Shown here piece by piece: positions 16,848 to 25,444 of a stretch of DNA of 50,463 bases. Under the pieces are notes generated by a model, which was not told the origin of the DNA, made no database searches, and was given only the letters and a program-made list of their open reading frames with translations. The position numbers were made by a program, and so were the translations under genes. The stretch comes from Geothrix sp. (GTDB lineage Bacteria; Acidobacteriota; Holophagae; Holophagales; Holophagaceae). Within the stretch, counting starts at the first letter, position 1, and the number at the start of each line of letters is the position of its first letter. Where the stretch lies: assembly GCA_031292655.1 (NCBI GenBank), contig JARLGO010000404.1, positions 1 to 50,463 on the forward strand. The letters are read 5' to 3'.

Positions 16848-17357
16848 ATGAGCTTTCTGAGAACCCTCATCCCCTTCGACATCGCCGGTGGCATGTCCCT
16901 CACGGGCCGCTACTTCGGCAAGGTGTTCTTCTCCGCGAACCGGAAGAAGGTGCGCACCCAGATCAAGCACTTCACGCAGGAATACCCCGAGGTCAAGGTG
17001 CGCCTGCAGCCCCGGTTCCGCGGCCGGCTCACCCTGCTGAAGGACGAGCAGGGCGAGATCAAGTGCGTCTGCTGCCTGGCCTGCGAGAAGATCTGCCCCA
17101 CCCAGGTCATCACGATCGAGAAGGGCAAGAAGGAGGGGCGCAAGATGCCCTTCCCGGTGCGCTACGACTTCGAGATGGAGCGTTGCATCTTCTGCGAGTT
17201 CTGCGTGGAGAGCTGCGGCTTCGACTCCATCATCCTGAACCACCAGTTCGAGCTGGCCGCCTACAACCGGGAGGACTTCTCCATCGGGATGGAGGGTCTG
17301 GGCCAGAACATGTTCGAGCCCTCGCCCGTGGGCAGGCAGAGCGTGGCTGAGGACTGA
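16848..17357 (+). CDS. nuoI: NADH-quinone oxidoreductase subunit I
   Basis: 169 residues. Ferredoxin-like Q-module subunit that carries clusters N6a and N6b. Two cysteine motifs are seen: CVCCLACEKICP at about residues 75-86 and CIFCEFCVESCG at about 116-127. The second has Gly instead of the usual Pro after the last cysteine. GGGAGGA precedes the ATG. In complexes that lack the NADH module this subunit is one place where a reduced ferredoxin could feed electrons, but nothing in the sequence proves that here. Confidence 0.96.
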   Translation: MSFLRTLIPFDIAGGMSLTGRYFGKVFFSANRKKVRTQIKHFTQEYPEVKVRLQPRFRGRLTLLKDEQGEIKCVCCLACEKICPTQVITIEKGKKEGRKMPFPVRYDFEMERCIFCEFCVESCGFDSIILNHQFELAAYNREDFSIGMEGLGQNMFEPSPVGRQSVAED

Positions 17358-17390
17358 ACCCATCGCGACGCGCATTTCCGAGGATGCCCC

Positions 17391-17942
17391 ATGGAACATC
17401 AACTTGAAACGATCGGCCGGAACATGTTCGCCATCTTTGGCGTCATGGCCCTGTGTGGCGCGGGGTTCATGGTGGCCTCGAAGAGCGCCGTCCACAGCGT
17501 GCTCGGCTTCCTCTTCGCCATGCTGTGCGTCGCCGGCTGCTTTCTCTCCCTGGACGCCGAGTTCCTGGGCATGGCCCAGATCCTGGTCTATGCCGGTGGC
17601 ATCGTGGTGCTCTTCCTCTTCGTGGTCATGCTCGTGGAACTGAGCAAGTTCAAGGAGAGGGGGGTCTTCCAGCTCCAGACCCGGTCCGCGGTCATCGCCG
17701 TCATCATCGGCGCCGCCGCCTTCCTCGTGGCCTTCCGGAAGCTGCTGTTCGGGGCGGCCTCCCCGGAGGCGCTGGTGCTGCGACCCGACCTGGCCCAGGG
17801 ACTGGCCGTGGCCCAGCAGAACGCTCAGGCCGTGAGCCGGGGCCTCTTCTCGGACTACCTCCTTCCCTTCGAGATCCTCAGCGTGATCCTCCTGGTGGCC
17901 CTGGTGGGCGCGGTGGTCCTGGCAAAGACGGAGCGGGTGTGA
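17391..17942 (+). CDS. nuoJ: NADH-quinone oxidoreductase subunit J
   Basis: 183 residues, five predicted membrane helices. Membrane-arm subunit next to NuoK and NuoA. The motif F-L-G-M-A-Q-I-L-V-Y-A-G-G-I-V-V-L-F-L-F-V-V-M-L is the conserved third helix with its pi-bulge glycines. GAGG lies seven bases before the ATG. Its stop overlaps the nuoK ATG by one base. Confidence 0.95.
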   Translation: MEHQLETIGRNMFAIFGVMALCGAGFMVASKSAVHSVLGFLFAMLCVAGCFLSLDAEFLGMAQILVYAGGIVVLFLFVVMLVELSKFKERGVFQLQTRSAVIAVIIGAAAFLVAFRKLLFGAASPEALVLRPDLAQGLAVAQQNAQAVSRGLFSDYLLPFEILSVILLVALVGAVVLAKTERV

Positions 17943-18244
17943 TGGTCAACCTCAACACGGTCCTACTCATCTCTTCGCTCCTGTTCGCCATCGGGATCGC
18001 CGGCGTGCTGGTCCGCCGCAACGCCCTGGTGATCCTCATGAGCATCGAGCTCATGCTCAACGCCGCCAACCTGAACTTCATCGCCTTCGCCCGCCACAGC
18101 GGTTCCGTCTCCGGCCAGGCCTTCGCCCTCCTGGTGATGGGCTTCGCCGCCGCCGAGGTGGCGGTGGGCCTCGCCCTGGTGGTGGCGCTCTACCGCAAGC
18201 GCGACACCGTCCAGGTGGACGACATCAACCTGCTGAAGGGATGA
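17942..18244 (+). CDS. nuoK: NADH-quinone oxidoreductase subunit K
   Basis: 100 residues, exactly the family length, with three membrane helices. The two buried glutamates of the proton path are visible: one in LMSIELMLNAANL (about residue 38) and one in AAAEVAVGLAL (about residue 74). It overlaps nuoJ by one base and nuoL by four bases (ATGA), so the three are translationally coupled. Confidence 0.96.
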   Translation: MVNLNTVLLISSLLFAIGIAGVLVRRNALVILMSIELMLNAANLNFIAFARHSGSVSGQAFALLVMGFAAAEVAVGLALVVALYRKRDTVQVDDINLLKG

Positions 18245-20538
18245 CGACGACCATGGAGCACGCAATGACCGCCGCTTCACAGCCCGCCAGCTACCTCTGG
18301 CTGATCCCCTTCCTGCCCCTCTTCGGCTTCCTGATCAATGGCCTCACGGGCCGGAAACTGAAGAGCAATGCCGTGGTGGATACCATCGCCCTGGGCACCA
18401 TGGCCGTGTCCTTCCTCCTCACCCTGTGGTATTTCACGCAGCTCGTCGGTCTGCCCGCCGAGGGCCGGTCCATCCACCAGAGCCTCTGGACCTGGTTCGA
18501 TATCGGCGGCGCTCGCGTGCTGGGCGGCCTCACCACCTACAAGATCGAGTGGGCCTACAAGTTTGACGTGCTCAGTGCCTGCATGGCGCTGCTCGTGACG
18601 GGCGTGGGCTTCCTCATCCACCTGTTCAGCACCGGCTACATGGCGGAAGAGCGCAATGACGGCCGCTACTACCGGTTCATGGCCTACCTGAACCTCTTCG
18701 TGTTCAGCATGCTGAACCTGGTGCTGGGCGCCAACATCCTGATGATGTTCCTGGGCTGGGAGGGCGTCGGTCTCTGCTCCTACCTGCTCATCGGCTTCTA
18801 CTTCGAGAAGGATTTCGCCGCCGCCGCCGGCAAGAAGGCCTTTGTCACCAACCGCATCGGCGACTTCGGCTTCATGATCGGCTTCTTCCTGATCTTCCAG
18901 ATCTTTGGGAGCCTCGACTACGACACCCTGATGGGCTCCGTGCGCGAGATCGCGAACCTGCCGGCCATCACGCTGTATGGCCACACGGCCAGCCCCACCT
19001 GGTGGTTCAACCTCGTCGGCTGCTGCCTCTTCGTGGGCGCCATGGGCAAGTCCGCACAGATCCCCCTGTATGTCTGGCTGCCGGACGCCATGGCGGGACC
19101 GACCCCCGTGTCCGCGCTGATCCACGCCGCCACCATGGTGACCAGCGGCCTCTACATGATCACCCGGATGAACTTCATCTACGTGAATGCCCCCGTGGCC
19201 CTGGCCGTGGTGCTCGCCTTCGGCTCCCTCACCGCCTTCGTGGCCGCCACCATGGGCCTCGCCCAGTACGACATCAAGAAGGTGCTGGCCTACTCCACCG
19301 TGTCCCAGCTGGGCTTCATGTTCATGGGCCTGGGGGCCGGAGCCTTCAGCGCCGGCATGTTCCACGTCTTCACCCACGCCGCCTTCAAAGCGAGCCTCTT
19401 CCTCGGTTCCGGGTCCGTCATCGCCGCCTGCCACCACGAGCAGGACATGCGCAACATGGGGGGCCTGAAGAAGCTCATGCCCATCACCGCCATGAGCATG
19501 ATCCTGGCGACCTTCGCCATCGCCGGCATCTTCCCCTTCTCCGGCTTCTTCTCGAAGGACGAGATCCTCTGGAAGGTCTTCGAGGGCTGGTACCAGCACG
19601 GCCACTACACGGGCCCCACGCTGAACCTGGTGGCCTGGATCCTGGGCATGCTGGGTGCCTTCTGCACGGCCTTCTACATGACCCGCCTCATCGCCATGAC
19701 CTTCTACGGCGAATACCGGGGGGGAGGGCATGATCCCCACGGACTGTCCGTGCCCTCCGAGGCCCACGGACATGACGATCACGGGCATGACGCCCATGGA
19801 CATGACGACCATGGACACGCCCCCGCGGATGCGCATGCTCACGCTGCCCACGCTCCTGAAGGCCATGGGCACGGCCCCACGGAAGTCTCCTGGCGCATGT
19901 GGCTGCCGGTGAGCATCCTGGCCGGCCTGGCGGTGGTGCTGGGCTTCCTGAACTACCCCGAGAGCCTTCACCGGATCCTGCCCATCGTGCCGGCGGAGCT
20001 CTTCAGCAAGTGGATTGAGCCGCTGCTCTACCAGGTGGCGCCCGCGCACCACGGCGAGCACGTGCCCCCCGCCATCGAGTACGGCCTCATGGCCTGGGCC
20101 ACCCTGGTCTGGGCCCCCGGGGCCATGCTGCTGGCCTGGTGGATCTACAAGGTGGATCCCAGCTGGAGCCGCGCCAAGGCCTTCGTGACCCGCTTCCCGG
20201 ACCTGTTCCGCTGGGTGAACGCCAAGTACTACGTGGACGAGTTCTACGACGCGGCGATCATCGAACCCATCAAGCGCTTCTCCGGCCAGCTCTGGAGCTT
20301 CGACACCTGGGTGGTGGATGGCATGGTGAATGGCGCCGCCCGCTTCACCCTCCTCTGGGCCACCCTCATGAACTGGGCGGATGAGTACCTGGTGGACGGG
20401 GCGGTCGACCTCGTCGAGTACTTCGTGCAGGAGACCAGCGGGGTATTCCGCGGCCTGCAGAGTGGCCGGGTGCAGAACTACGCCTTCGTGATGTTCATCG
20501 GCTTCCTCGTCTTCGCCTTCTGGAAATTCCTCGTCTAG
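18241..20538 (+). CDS. nuoL: NADH-quinone oxidoreductase subunit L with histidine-rich insertion
   Basis: 765 residues, long for the family (about 610-690). Largest antiporter-like proton-pumping subunit at the tip of the membrane arm. Conserved features include WEGVGLCSYLLIGFY, the KSAQIPLYVWLPDAMAGPTPVSALIHAATMV block, and the C-terminal lateral helix region. Between the core helices and the C-terminal helix, about residues 495-545, there is a loop rich in His and Asp with repeated H-G-H-D and H-D-D-H units. The start at 18241 overlaps nuoK; ATGs at 18253 and 18265 are alternatives that would shorten the N-terminus by four or eight residues. Confidence 0.95.
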   Translation: MTTTMEHAMTAASQPASYLWLIPFLPLFGFLINGLTGRKLKSNAVVDTIALGTMAVSFLLTLWYFTQLVGLPAEGRSIHQSLWTWFDIGGARVLGGLTTYKIEWAYKFDVLSACMALLVTGVGFLIHLFSTGYMAEERNDGRYYRFMAYLNLFVFSMLNLVLGANILMMFLGWEGVGLCSYLLIGFYFEKDFAAAAGKKAFVTNRIGDFGFMIGFFLIFQIFGSLDYDTLMGSVREIANLPAITLYGHTASPTWWFNLVGCCLFVGAMGKSAQIPLYVWLPDAMAGPTPVSALIHAATMVTSGLYMITRMNFIYVNAPVALAVVLAFGSLTAFVAATMGLAQYDIKKVLAYSTVSQLGFMFMGLGAGAFSAGMFHVFTHAAFKASLFLGSGSVIAACHHEQDMRNMGGLKKLMPITAMSMILATFAIAGIFPFSGFFSKDEILWKVFEGWYQHGHYTGPTLNLVAWILGMLGAFCTAFYMTRLIAMTFYGEYRGGGHDPHGLSVPSEAHGHDDHGHDAHGHDDHGHAPADAHAHAAHAPEGHGHGPTEVSWRMWLPVSILAGLAVVLGFLNYPESLHRILPIVPAELFSKWIEPLLYQVAPAHHGEHVPPAIEYGLMAWATLVWAPGAMLLAWWIYKVDPSWSRAKAFVTRFPDLFRWVNAKYYVDEFYDAAIIEPIKRFSGQLWSFDTWVVDGMVNGAARFTLLWATLMNWADEYLVDGAVDLVEYFVQETSGVFRGLQSGRVQNYAFVMFIGFLVFAFWKFLV

Positions 20539-20560
20539 TCCTTCCCTGGTTGGAGTCCCC

Positions 20561-22258
20561 ATGTTCACCGCAAACACGACACTGATGCTGGTGGCGACCT
20601 TCCTGCCCCTCCTGGGCGCGCTGGTCCTCCTCCTTGTGCCCAAGGACCAGCGCCGGATCTTCGAGATCGGGTCCCTCCTGGTGATGATCGCCAGCCTGCT
20701 GCTGAGCCTGCCCTTCTGGTTCGGCTACGACCGGGCCAGCGACGCGGTGCAGTGGTTCCAGGCCTGGAACTGGATCCCCTCCCTGGGCGTGAAGTTCGCC
20801 GTGGGCATGGACGGCATCAGCCTCCTGCTCTGGCTGCTGACCACCTTCATCGGCCCCATCGCCATCGCCTGCTCGTTCGGCTCCATCAACGAACGCCAGA
20901 AGGAGTACTACATCTGGATGCTGGTGCTCCAGACCGCCATGCTGGGCGTCTTCATCACCCAGGACATGTTCCTCTTCTACCTGTTCTGGGAAGTGATGCT
21001 GGTGCCGATGTACTTCCTCATCGCCATCTGGGGCGGCCCGCAGAAGCTCTACGCCGCCATCAAGCTCTTCCTCTACACCCTGGCGGGCTCCGTGCTGATG
21101 CTGGTGGCGCTCCTGGCCATCTACTTCCTGCAGCACAAGACCACGGGCACCTACGACTTCTCCCTGGCCAGCTTCCAGGCCATGGCTCCCGTGATCGCCC
21201 AGCAGAGCAAGACTTACCAGCACCTGATGGCCCTGGCCTTCTTCATCGGCTTCGCCATCAAGGTCCCGATGTTCCCCTTCCACACCTGGCTGCCGGACGC
21301 CCACGTCCAGGCCCCCACGGCCGGTTCCGTGATCCTGGCGGCCATCCTCCTGAAGATGGGCACCTACGGCTTCGTCCGGTTCCTCCTGCCCATCCTGCCC
21401 ACCGCCACCAAGGACCTGATGCCCTGGTTCATTGCCCTGTCCCTCATCGGCATCATCTACGGGGCCCTGGTGGCCATGATCCAGAAGGACATGAAGAAGC
21501 TGGTGGCCTACTCCTCCGTGAGCCACCTGGGCCTCTGCATGCTGGGCCTCTTCGCCCTGAATCCCTACGGCATCAAGGGCGGCCTCTTCCAGATGCTCAA
21601 CCACGGCATCAGCACCAGCGGGCTCTTCCTCGCGGTGGGCATCGTCTACGAGCGCCGGCACACGCGCATGATCGCGGATTTCGGGGGACTGTCCAAGTCC
21701 ATGCCGGTCTACGCCACCATCTTCATGATCATGACCATGAGCAGCATCGGCCTGCCGCTGCTGAACGGCTTCATCGGCGAGGGCGTCATCCTCATGGGCT
21801 CCTTCCAGGCCTTCCCCTGGGCCGCCGTGGTCGCCACGCTGGGCATCATCCTGGGCGCCGCCTACATGCTCTGGATGTTCCAGCGCGTGATGTTCGGACC
21901 CATCAGCGCGGTCAACGAGAAGATGGAGGACCTGAACATGCGGGAGATCCTCTACTTCGCCCCGCTGGTGGCGGCCGCCTTCTGGATCGGCCTCTATCCG
22001 AAGCCCATCATGGACGTGATGGACGCGCCGGTCCGCAAGCTGGTCGAGCAGGTCACCCCCGGCTACTACGCGGCCGAGGCGCTGGCCGCCAAGCAGGCCG
22101 TGGCCGCGAAACTGGGCATGCAGGGCATGGCCGCTCCGCACCACGCCGGCGCGGCCTCCGAGGGCCCCAGCGGCGAGCAGGAGCACCCTGCCGGCCCCTC
22201 GACCCACGGCGAGGCTCCCGCCACCCATGAAGCTCCTGCCCAGGGCGGAGGCAACTGA
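20561..22258 (+). CDS. nuoM: NADH-quinone oxidoreductase subunit M with His/Pro-rich tail
   Basis: 565 residues, about 60 more than usual. Antiporter-like proton-pumping subunit. The conserved glutamate region LFYLFWEVMLVPMYFLI and the KVPMFPFHTWLPDAHVQAPTAGS block are present, as is the later KLVAYSSVSHLG motif with its lysine. The extra length is a soluble C-terminal tail (about residues 515-565) rich in Ala, His, Gly, Pro and Glu. Its stop overlaps the nuoN start (TGATG). Confidence 0.95.
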   Translation: MFTANTTLMLVATFLPLLGALVLLLVPKDQRRIFEIGSLLVMIASLLLSLPFWFGYDRASDAVQWFQAWNWIPSLGVKFAVGMDGISLLLWLLTTFIGPIAIACSFGSINERQKEYYIWMLVLQTAMLGVFITQDMFLFYLFWEVMLVPMYFLIAIWGGPQKLYAAIKLFLYTLAGSVLMLVALLAIYFLQHKTTGTYDFSLASFQAMAPVIAQQSKTYQHLMALAFFIGFAIKVPMFPFHTWLPDAHVQAPTAGSVILAAILLKMGTYGFVRFLLPILPTATKDLMPWFIALSLIGIIYGALVAMIQKDMKKLVAYSSVSHLGLCMLGLFALNPYGIKGGLFQMLNHGISTSGLFLAVGIVYERRHTRMIADFGGLSKSMPVYATIFMIMTMSSIGLPLLNGFIGEGVILMGSFQAFPWAAVVATLGIILGAAYMLWMFQRVMFGPISAVNEKMEDLNMREILYFAPLVAAAFWIGLYPKPIMDVMDAPVRKLVEQVTPGYYAAEALAAKQAVAAKLGMQGMAAPHHAGAASEGPSGEQEHPAGPSTHGEAPATHEAPAQGGGN

Positions 22259-23721
22259 TGACCGGCTTCGCTCAGGGGCTTCTGGGCGCGCTCCTCCGGG
22301 ACACGCACCTGGTCACGCCCCAACTCTTCCTCATCACCGTGGCCACGCTCATGCTCTGGCCCGGGGACCTCTTCTTCAGCCGGAACGAGAAGCACAAGTG
22401 GGCGCCCATCACCCTGGTGATCCTGGCGGTCACGGCGATGCTGGTGGCCCGGACCGCCGACGGCGAGGGGTTCGCGCGCATGTTCCGCATGGACGGCCTC
22501 ACCCGGGGCTTCGAGATGCTGTGCGTCATCGCCACCGCCGGCACCGTGCTCCTGAGTATGCGGCTGCTGGACAGCCTCAAGCAGCAGACGGTGGAGTACT
22601 ACGCCCTGCTCCTGTTCTCCCTGTCCGGCATGCTCTTCCTCTGCGGGGCCTCGGACCTGATCTCGGTCTACTTCAGCATCGAGCTCATGGCCATCTGCAT
22701 CTACATCCTGGTGGCCTACCTGCGGGACCGCGCCACCAGCGTGGAAGCGGGCATGAAGTACTTCCTGCTGGGAGCCTTCTCCAGCGGCATCCTCGTCTAT
22801 GGCATCAGCCTGCTCTATGGGGCCGCCGGCGGCGTCACCACCAACCTGGCGGACCTGAACCAGGCCCTGGCCCTCACGCCCGTCACCAGCAACCTGCTGG
22901 TCTACACGGGCGTCCTGATGGTGCTGGTGGGCATGGCCTTCAAGGTGGCGGCGGTGCCCTTCCACATGTGGGCGCCGGACGCCTACGAAGGGGCTCCCAC
23001 CCCCATCACCGCCTTCATGGCCACCGCCCCCAAGGCGGCCGCCTTGGCGGCCTTCCTGCGGGTGTTCGGGGCCGGGTTCCACGGCGTGTCCAGCGACTGG
23101 GTGCTGCCCCTCAGCTACATCGCCGGGGCCAGCATGATCCTGGGCAACGTGGCCGCGGTGCGGCAGGAGAGCATGAAGCGCCTGCTGGCCTATTCCAGCA
23201 TCGCCCACGTGGGCTACATGCTCCTGGGCGTGCTCTCGGGGGATCCGAAGGCCGGGGCCCAGGCCGTCTGGCTCTACATGCTCATCTACATCGTGATGAA
23301 CACCGGGGCCTTTGCCGTGGTGATCTACCTCCAGGGCAAGGGCGAGGGCGAGCGCATCGAGGACTTCAAGGGACTGGGCCGCAAGCACCCGGTACTGGCT
23401 TTCGCCATGATGGTCTTCCTGCTCAGCCTGGCGGGGATTCCGCCCCTGGTGGGTTTCTTCGGGAAGTTCTACCTCTTCAAGCTGGCCATCGAGCAGGGCT
23501 TCGTGACCCTCACGGTCCTCGCGCTGTTGACCAGCGCCGTGAGCGCCTACTACTACCTGGGCGTGGTGAAGGAGATGTACTTCAAGGAGCCCGAGGGCGA
23601 GGCCATCCCCATGGGGGCGGCCCAGGTCTTCGTCGTGACCCTGGCCTGCGCCCTGGTCCTGGTGGGCACGGCCTTCGGCCCCTGGCTGCTGGACTGGGCC
23701 GGCAAGATTTTCTGGGTTTAA
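22258..23721 (+). CDS. nuoN: NADH-quinone oxidoreductase subunit N
   Basis: 487 residues, family length. Third antiporter-like proton-pumping subunit. The conserved VYFSIELMAICIYILVAYLR helix with its glutamate, the KVAAVPFHMWAPDAYEGAPTPITAF block and the LLAYSSIAHVGYMLLG motif are all visible. It is the last gene of the nuo operon; the following 209 bases hold an inverted-repeat element and a terminator. Confidence 0.96.
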   Translation: MTGFAQGLLGALLRDTHLVTPQLFLITVATLMLWPGDLFFSRNEKHKWAPITLVILAVTAMLVARTADGEGFARMFRMDGLTRGFEMLCVIATAGTVLLSMRLLDSLKQQTVEYYALLLFSLSGMLFLCGASDLISVYFSIELMAICIYILVAYLRDRATSVEAGMKYFLLGAFSSGILVYGISLLYGAAGGVTTNLADLNQALALTPVTSNLLVYTGVLMVLVGMAFKVAAVPFHMWAPDAYEGAPTPITAFMATAPKAAALAAFLRVFGAGFHGVSSDWVLPLSYIAGASMILGNVAAVRQESMKRLLAYSSIAHVGYMLLGVLSGDPKAGAQAVWLYMLIYIVMNTGAFAVVIYLQGKGEGERIEDFKGLGRKHPVLAFAMMVFLLSLAGIPPLVGFFGKFYLFKLAIEQGFVTLTVLALLTSAVSAYYYLGVVKEMYFKEPEGEAIPMGAAQVFVVTLACALVLVGTAFGPWLLDWAGKIFWV

Positions 23722-23726
23722 TGTCC

Positions 23727-23804
23727 TCCGGGGGTTCTCCTTTCGACGCATGCGTCGCAAGGATCTAGGGTCTCGCTTCGCTCCGCTGCGCGAACACCCC
23801 CGGA
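23727..23804. repeat. Inverted-repeat element downstream of nuoN
   Basis: A 9-base inverted repeat (TCCGGGGGT at 23727-23735, ACCCCCGGA at 23796-23804) bounds a 78-base segment. Inside it is a perfect 14-base palindrome, CGACGCATGCGTCG, at 23744-23757, and a run of CGC/TTCGC-like short repeats at 23771-23792. This looks like a dispersed palindromic intergenic element rather than a gene. Copy number in the genome is unknown. Confidence 0.5.
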
Positions 23805-23811
23805 CCCCCAC

Positions 23812-23848
23812 GCATGAGCCCGGCGAAGCCGGGTTCATGCTTTTCTGC
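23812..23848 (+). terminator. Rho-independent terminator after the nuo operon
   Basis: The stem pairs GCATGAGCCCGGC (23812-23824) with GCCGGGTTCATGC (23828-23840) around a GAA loop. One G-T pair interrupts 13 base pairs. A short T-rich tail (TTTTCTGC) follows. It separates nuo transcription from the atp genes that start 83 bases later. Confidence 0.75.
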
Positions 23849-23930
23849 ATTTAGGGATTCATCCCCCGACTTGCCCAGGGCTTACACTCATCGGCGCGGG
23901 GCGACCCGCGCCTTTCTCATTGGGGTGCGC

Positions 23931-24212
23931 GTGATCTTCAAGAAACCCGAGAAGGCTGATCCGGGCGAACGGGCCCTCTGGGGCGATCTCCTGTCCCTGG
24001 GCTTCAGTTTCCCGATCTGCATCGCCCTGGGCTTCTTCCTCGGCCGCTGGGCCGGGGGCTGGTTCGGGCATCCCGCCCTGGGCCAATGGGTGGGGCTGGT
24101 CTGGGGCATCGCGGCGGCCTTCTGGGAGCTCTACAAGGTCAACCGGCGCCTGGCCCGGCGGGACGAGGCGGAGCTGAAGCGCCTCCAGGAAGGCAAGGAC
24201 CCCCGTGAGTGA
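23931..24212 (+). CDS. atpZ: ATP synthase accessory protein AtpZ
   Basis: 93 residues with two membrane helices separated by a short W-F-G-H-P loop and a basic C-terminus, matching the AtpZ (ATPase_gene1) family. The helix motif GFFLGRWAGGWFG followed by a second helix and F-W-E-L-Y-K-V-N-R-R is typical. AtpZ with AtpI is thought to help F0 assembly or magnesium/calcium transport. The start is a GTG at 23931; a GTG at 23925 would add two residues. An upstream ATG at 23814 would add 39 residues but lies within the terminator hairpin. It overlaps atpI by eight bases. Confidence 0.8.
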   Translation: MIFKKPEKADPGERALWGDLLSLGFSFPICIALGFFLGRWAGGWFGHPALGQWVGLVWGIAAAFWELYKVNRRLARRDEAELKRLQEGKDPRE

Positions 24213-24606
24213 GGGCGGCGACCAGGGCGAGCACCACCTGCGGCGGGTCACCCGGGCCATGCTCCTGCTGGGCCTCCTGGGGGCGGTCCTCTGGGGCCTC
24301 CTGCGGTCCGGGACCGCCGCCCTGGTCTTCGGGGTGGGGGCTCTGACCAGCCTCGCCTTTTGGATCCTCCACCAGGTCCTGACCTCCCGAATGCTGACCC
24401 CATCCCGGCGCTGGCGGTGGGTCTACGCGGTCCTGTCCCTGGGGAAACTGGCATTGATCGCGCTGGTGCTGCGTGGGATGATGGACAGATACCCGGCGGA
24501 AGCCCTGCCGCTGGCCACGGGAGTGCTCCTCTTTGTGGCTGGCATCCTCTTGGAAGCGCTGCGCCTGGCCTTCCGGAACCCCGACGCCCCCCCACCGCCC
24601 GATTGA
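24205..24606 (+). CDS. atpI: ATP synthase subunit I-like protein
   Basis: 133 residues with four hydrophobic helices, as in ATP synthase chain I proteins, which assist assembly of the c ring. The start is a GTG within the end of atpZ, with AAGGA at correct distance. Sequence identity in this family is always low; the call rests on helix layout and on the position between atpZ and atpB. Residues after about 115 form a short Pro-rich soluble tail. Confidence 0.75.
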   Translation: MSEGGDQGEHHLRRVTRAMLLLGLLGAVLWGLLRSGTAALVFGVGALTSLAFWILHQVLTSRMLTPSRRWRWVYAVLSLGKLALIALVLRGMMDRYPAEALPLATGVLLFVAGILLEALRLAFRNPDAPPPPD

Positions 24607-24618
24607 GGTTTGACCGAG

Positions 24619-25350
24619 ATGGAACACCACGCTTCGTTGCTCGCTCAGTGGCTCACCCATGTGCTGCATCTGGCCCAGCATTCCTGGCCGGGATTCGCCC
24701 ACGGGGCGCACCTGTCCATCCTCGAGCGCTACGACCACCTGCTGAACGCGGCCCTGGCGGCCCTCACGACCATGGCCATCACGACCCTGGTGCGGAAGAA
24801 CCTGGCCCGCATCCCCGGCCCCCTGCAGCAGGTGTTCGAGGGGGTGGTCGGGGGCCTCAAGGACATGATCAACGAGAACATCGCCCATCACGGCGAGAAG
24901 TACCTGCCCTTCGTCGGGACCATCACCCTGTTCGTCTTCTTCAACAACCTGTTCGGCCTGATCCCGGCCCTCAGCCCCGGCACCAGCAACTGGAACGTGA
25001 CCCTGGGCGCGGCCCTGGTGGTGTTCGGCTACTACAACTTCCACGGCATGAAGGAGCAGGGCTTCGTGAAGTACTGGGCCCACTTCGCGGGCCCGATCTG
25101 GTGGCTGGCCCCCCTCATGTTCCCCCTGGAGATCCTCGGCCTGCTGAGCCGCATCCTCAGCCACTCCCTGCGTCTCTTTGGCAACATCGCCGGCGAGCAC
25201 CTGGTGGCGGGAATCTTCTTCGGGCTCATGCCGCTGCTCCTGCCGCTCCCCATGATGTTCCTGGGGCTCTTCTTCGGCCTGATCCAGACCTTCGTGTTCA
25301 CCATGCTCACCACCATCTACCTCAGCGGCGCGGTTTCACACGAGCATTGA
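24619..25350 (+). CDS. atpB: ATP synthase F0 subunit a
   Basis: 243 residues. Stator subunit that forms the proton half-channels against the c ring. The essential arginine is in the motif [17 protein letters not shown], and the late [13 protein letters not shown] helix is also conserved. I choose the ATG at 24619 since GAGG ends ten bases before it; a TTG at 24610 would leave only one base of spacing. Followed by atpE after 94 bases that contain a strong hairpin. Confidence 0.94.
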   Translation: MEHHASLLAQWLTHVLHLAQHSWPGFAHGAHLSILERYDHLLNAALAALTTMAITTLVRKNLARIPGPLQQVFEGVVGGLKDMINENIAHHGEKYLPFVGTITLFVFFNNLFGLIPALSPGTSNWNVTLGAALVVFGYYNFHGMKEQGFVKYWAHFAGPIWWLAPLMFPLEILGLLSRILSHSLRLFGNIAGEHLVAGIFFGLMPLLLPLPMMFLGLFFGLIQTFVFTMLTTIYLSGAVSHEH

Positions 25351-25355
25351 GCCTC

Positions 25356-25378
25356 CGGAAATCGCGGCGCGATTTCCG
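25356..25378 (+). other. Hairpin between atpB and atpE
   Basis: Perfect 10-base-pair stem CGGAAATCGC / GCGATTTCCG with a GGC loop, six bases after the atpB stop. No U-run follows it, so it is not an ordinary terminator. It could act as an mRNA-processing or stability element that raises atpE over atpB, since many more c than a subunits are needed. The structure is seen in sequence; the role is inference. Confidence 0.55.
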
Positions 25379-25444
25379 CTAGAAAAACCATTTAACCGTC
25401 CTTGGGATTCCGAACCCCGGGGACATCTCACCCGGAGTACCACC

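Noticed and set aside
18277-20643. Minus-strand frame of nearly 790 codons opposite nuoL
   Set aside because: Antisense to an unmistakable NuoL; His/Gly/Glu-rich translation with no motif.
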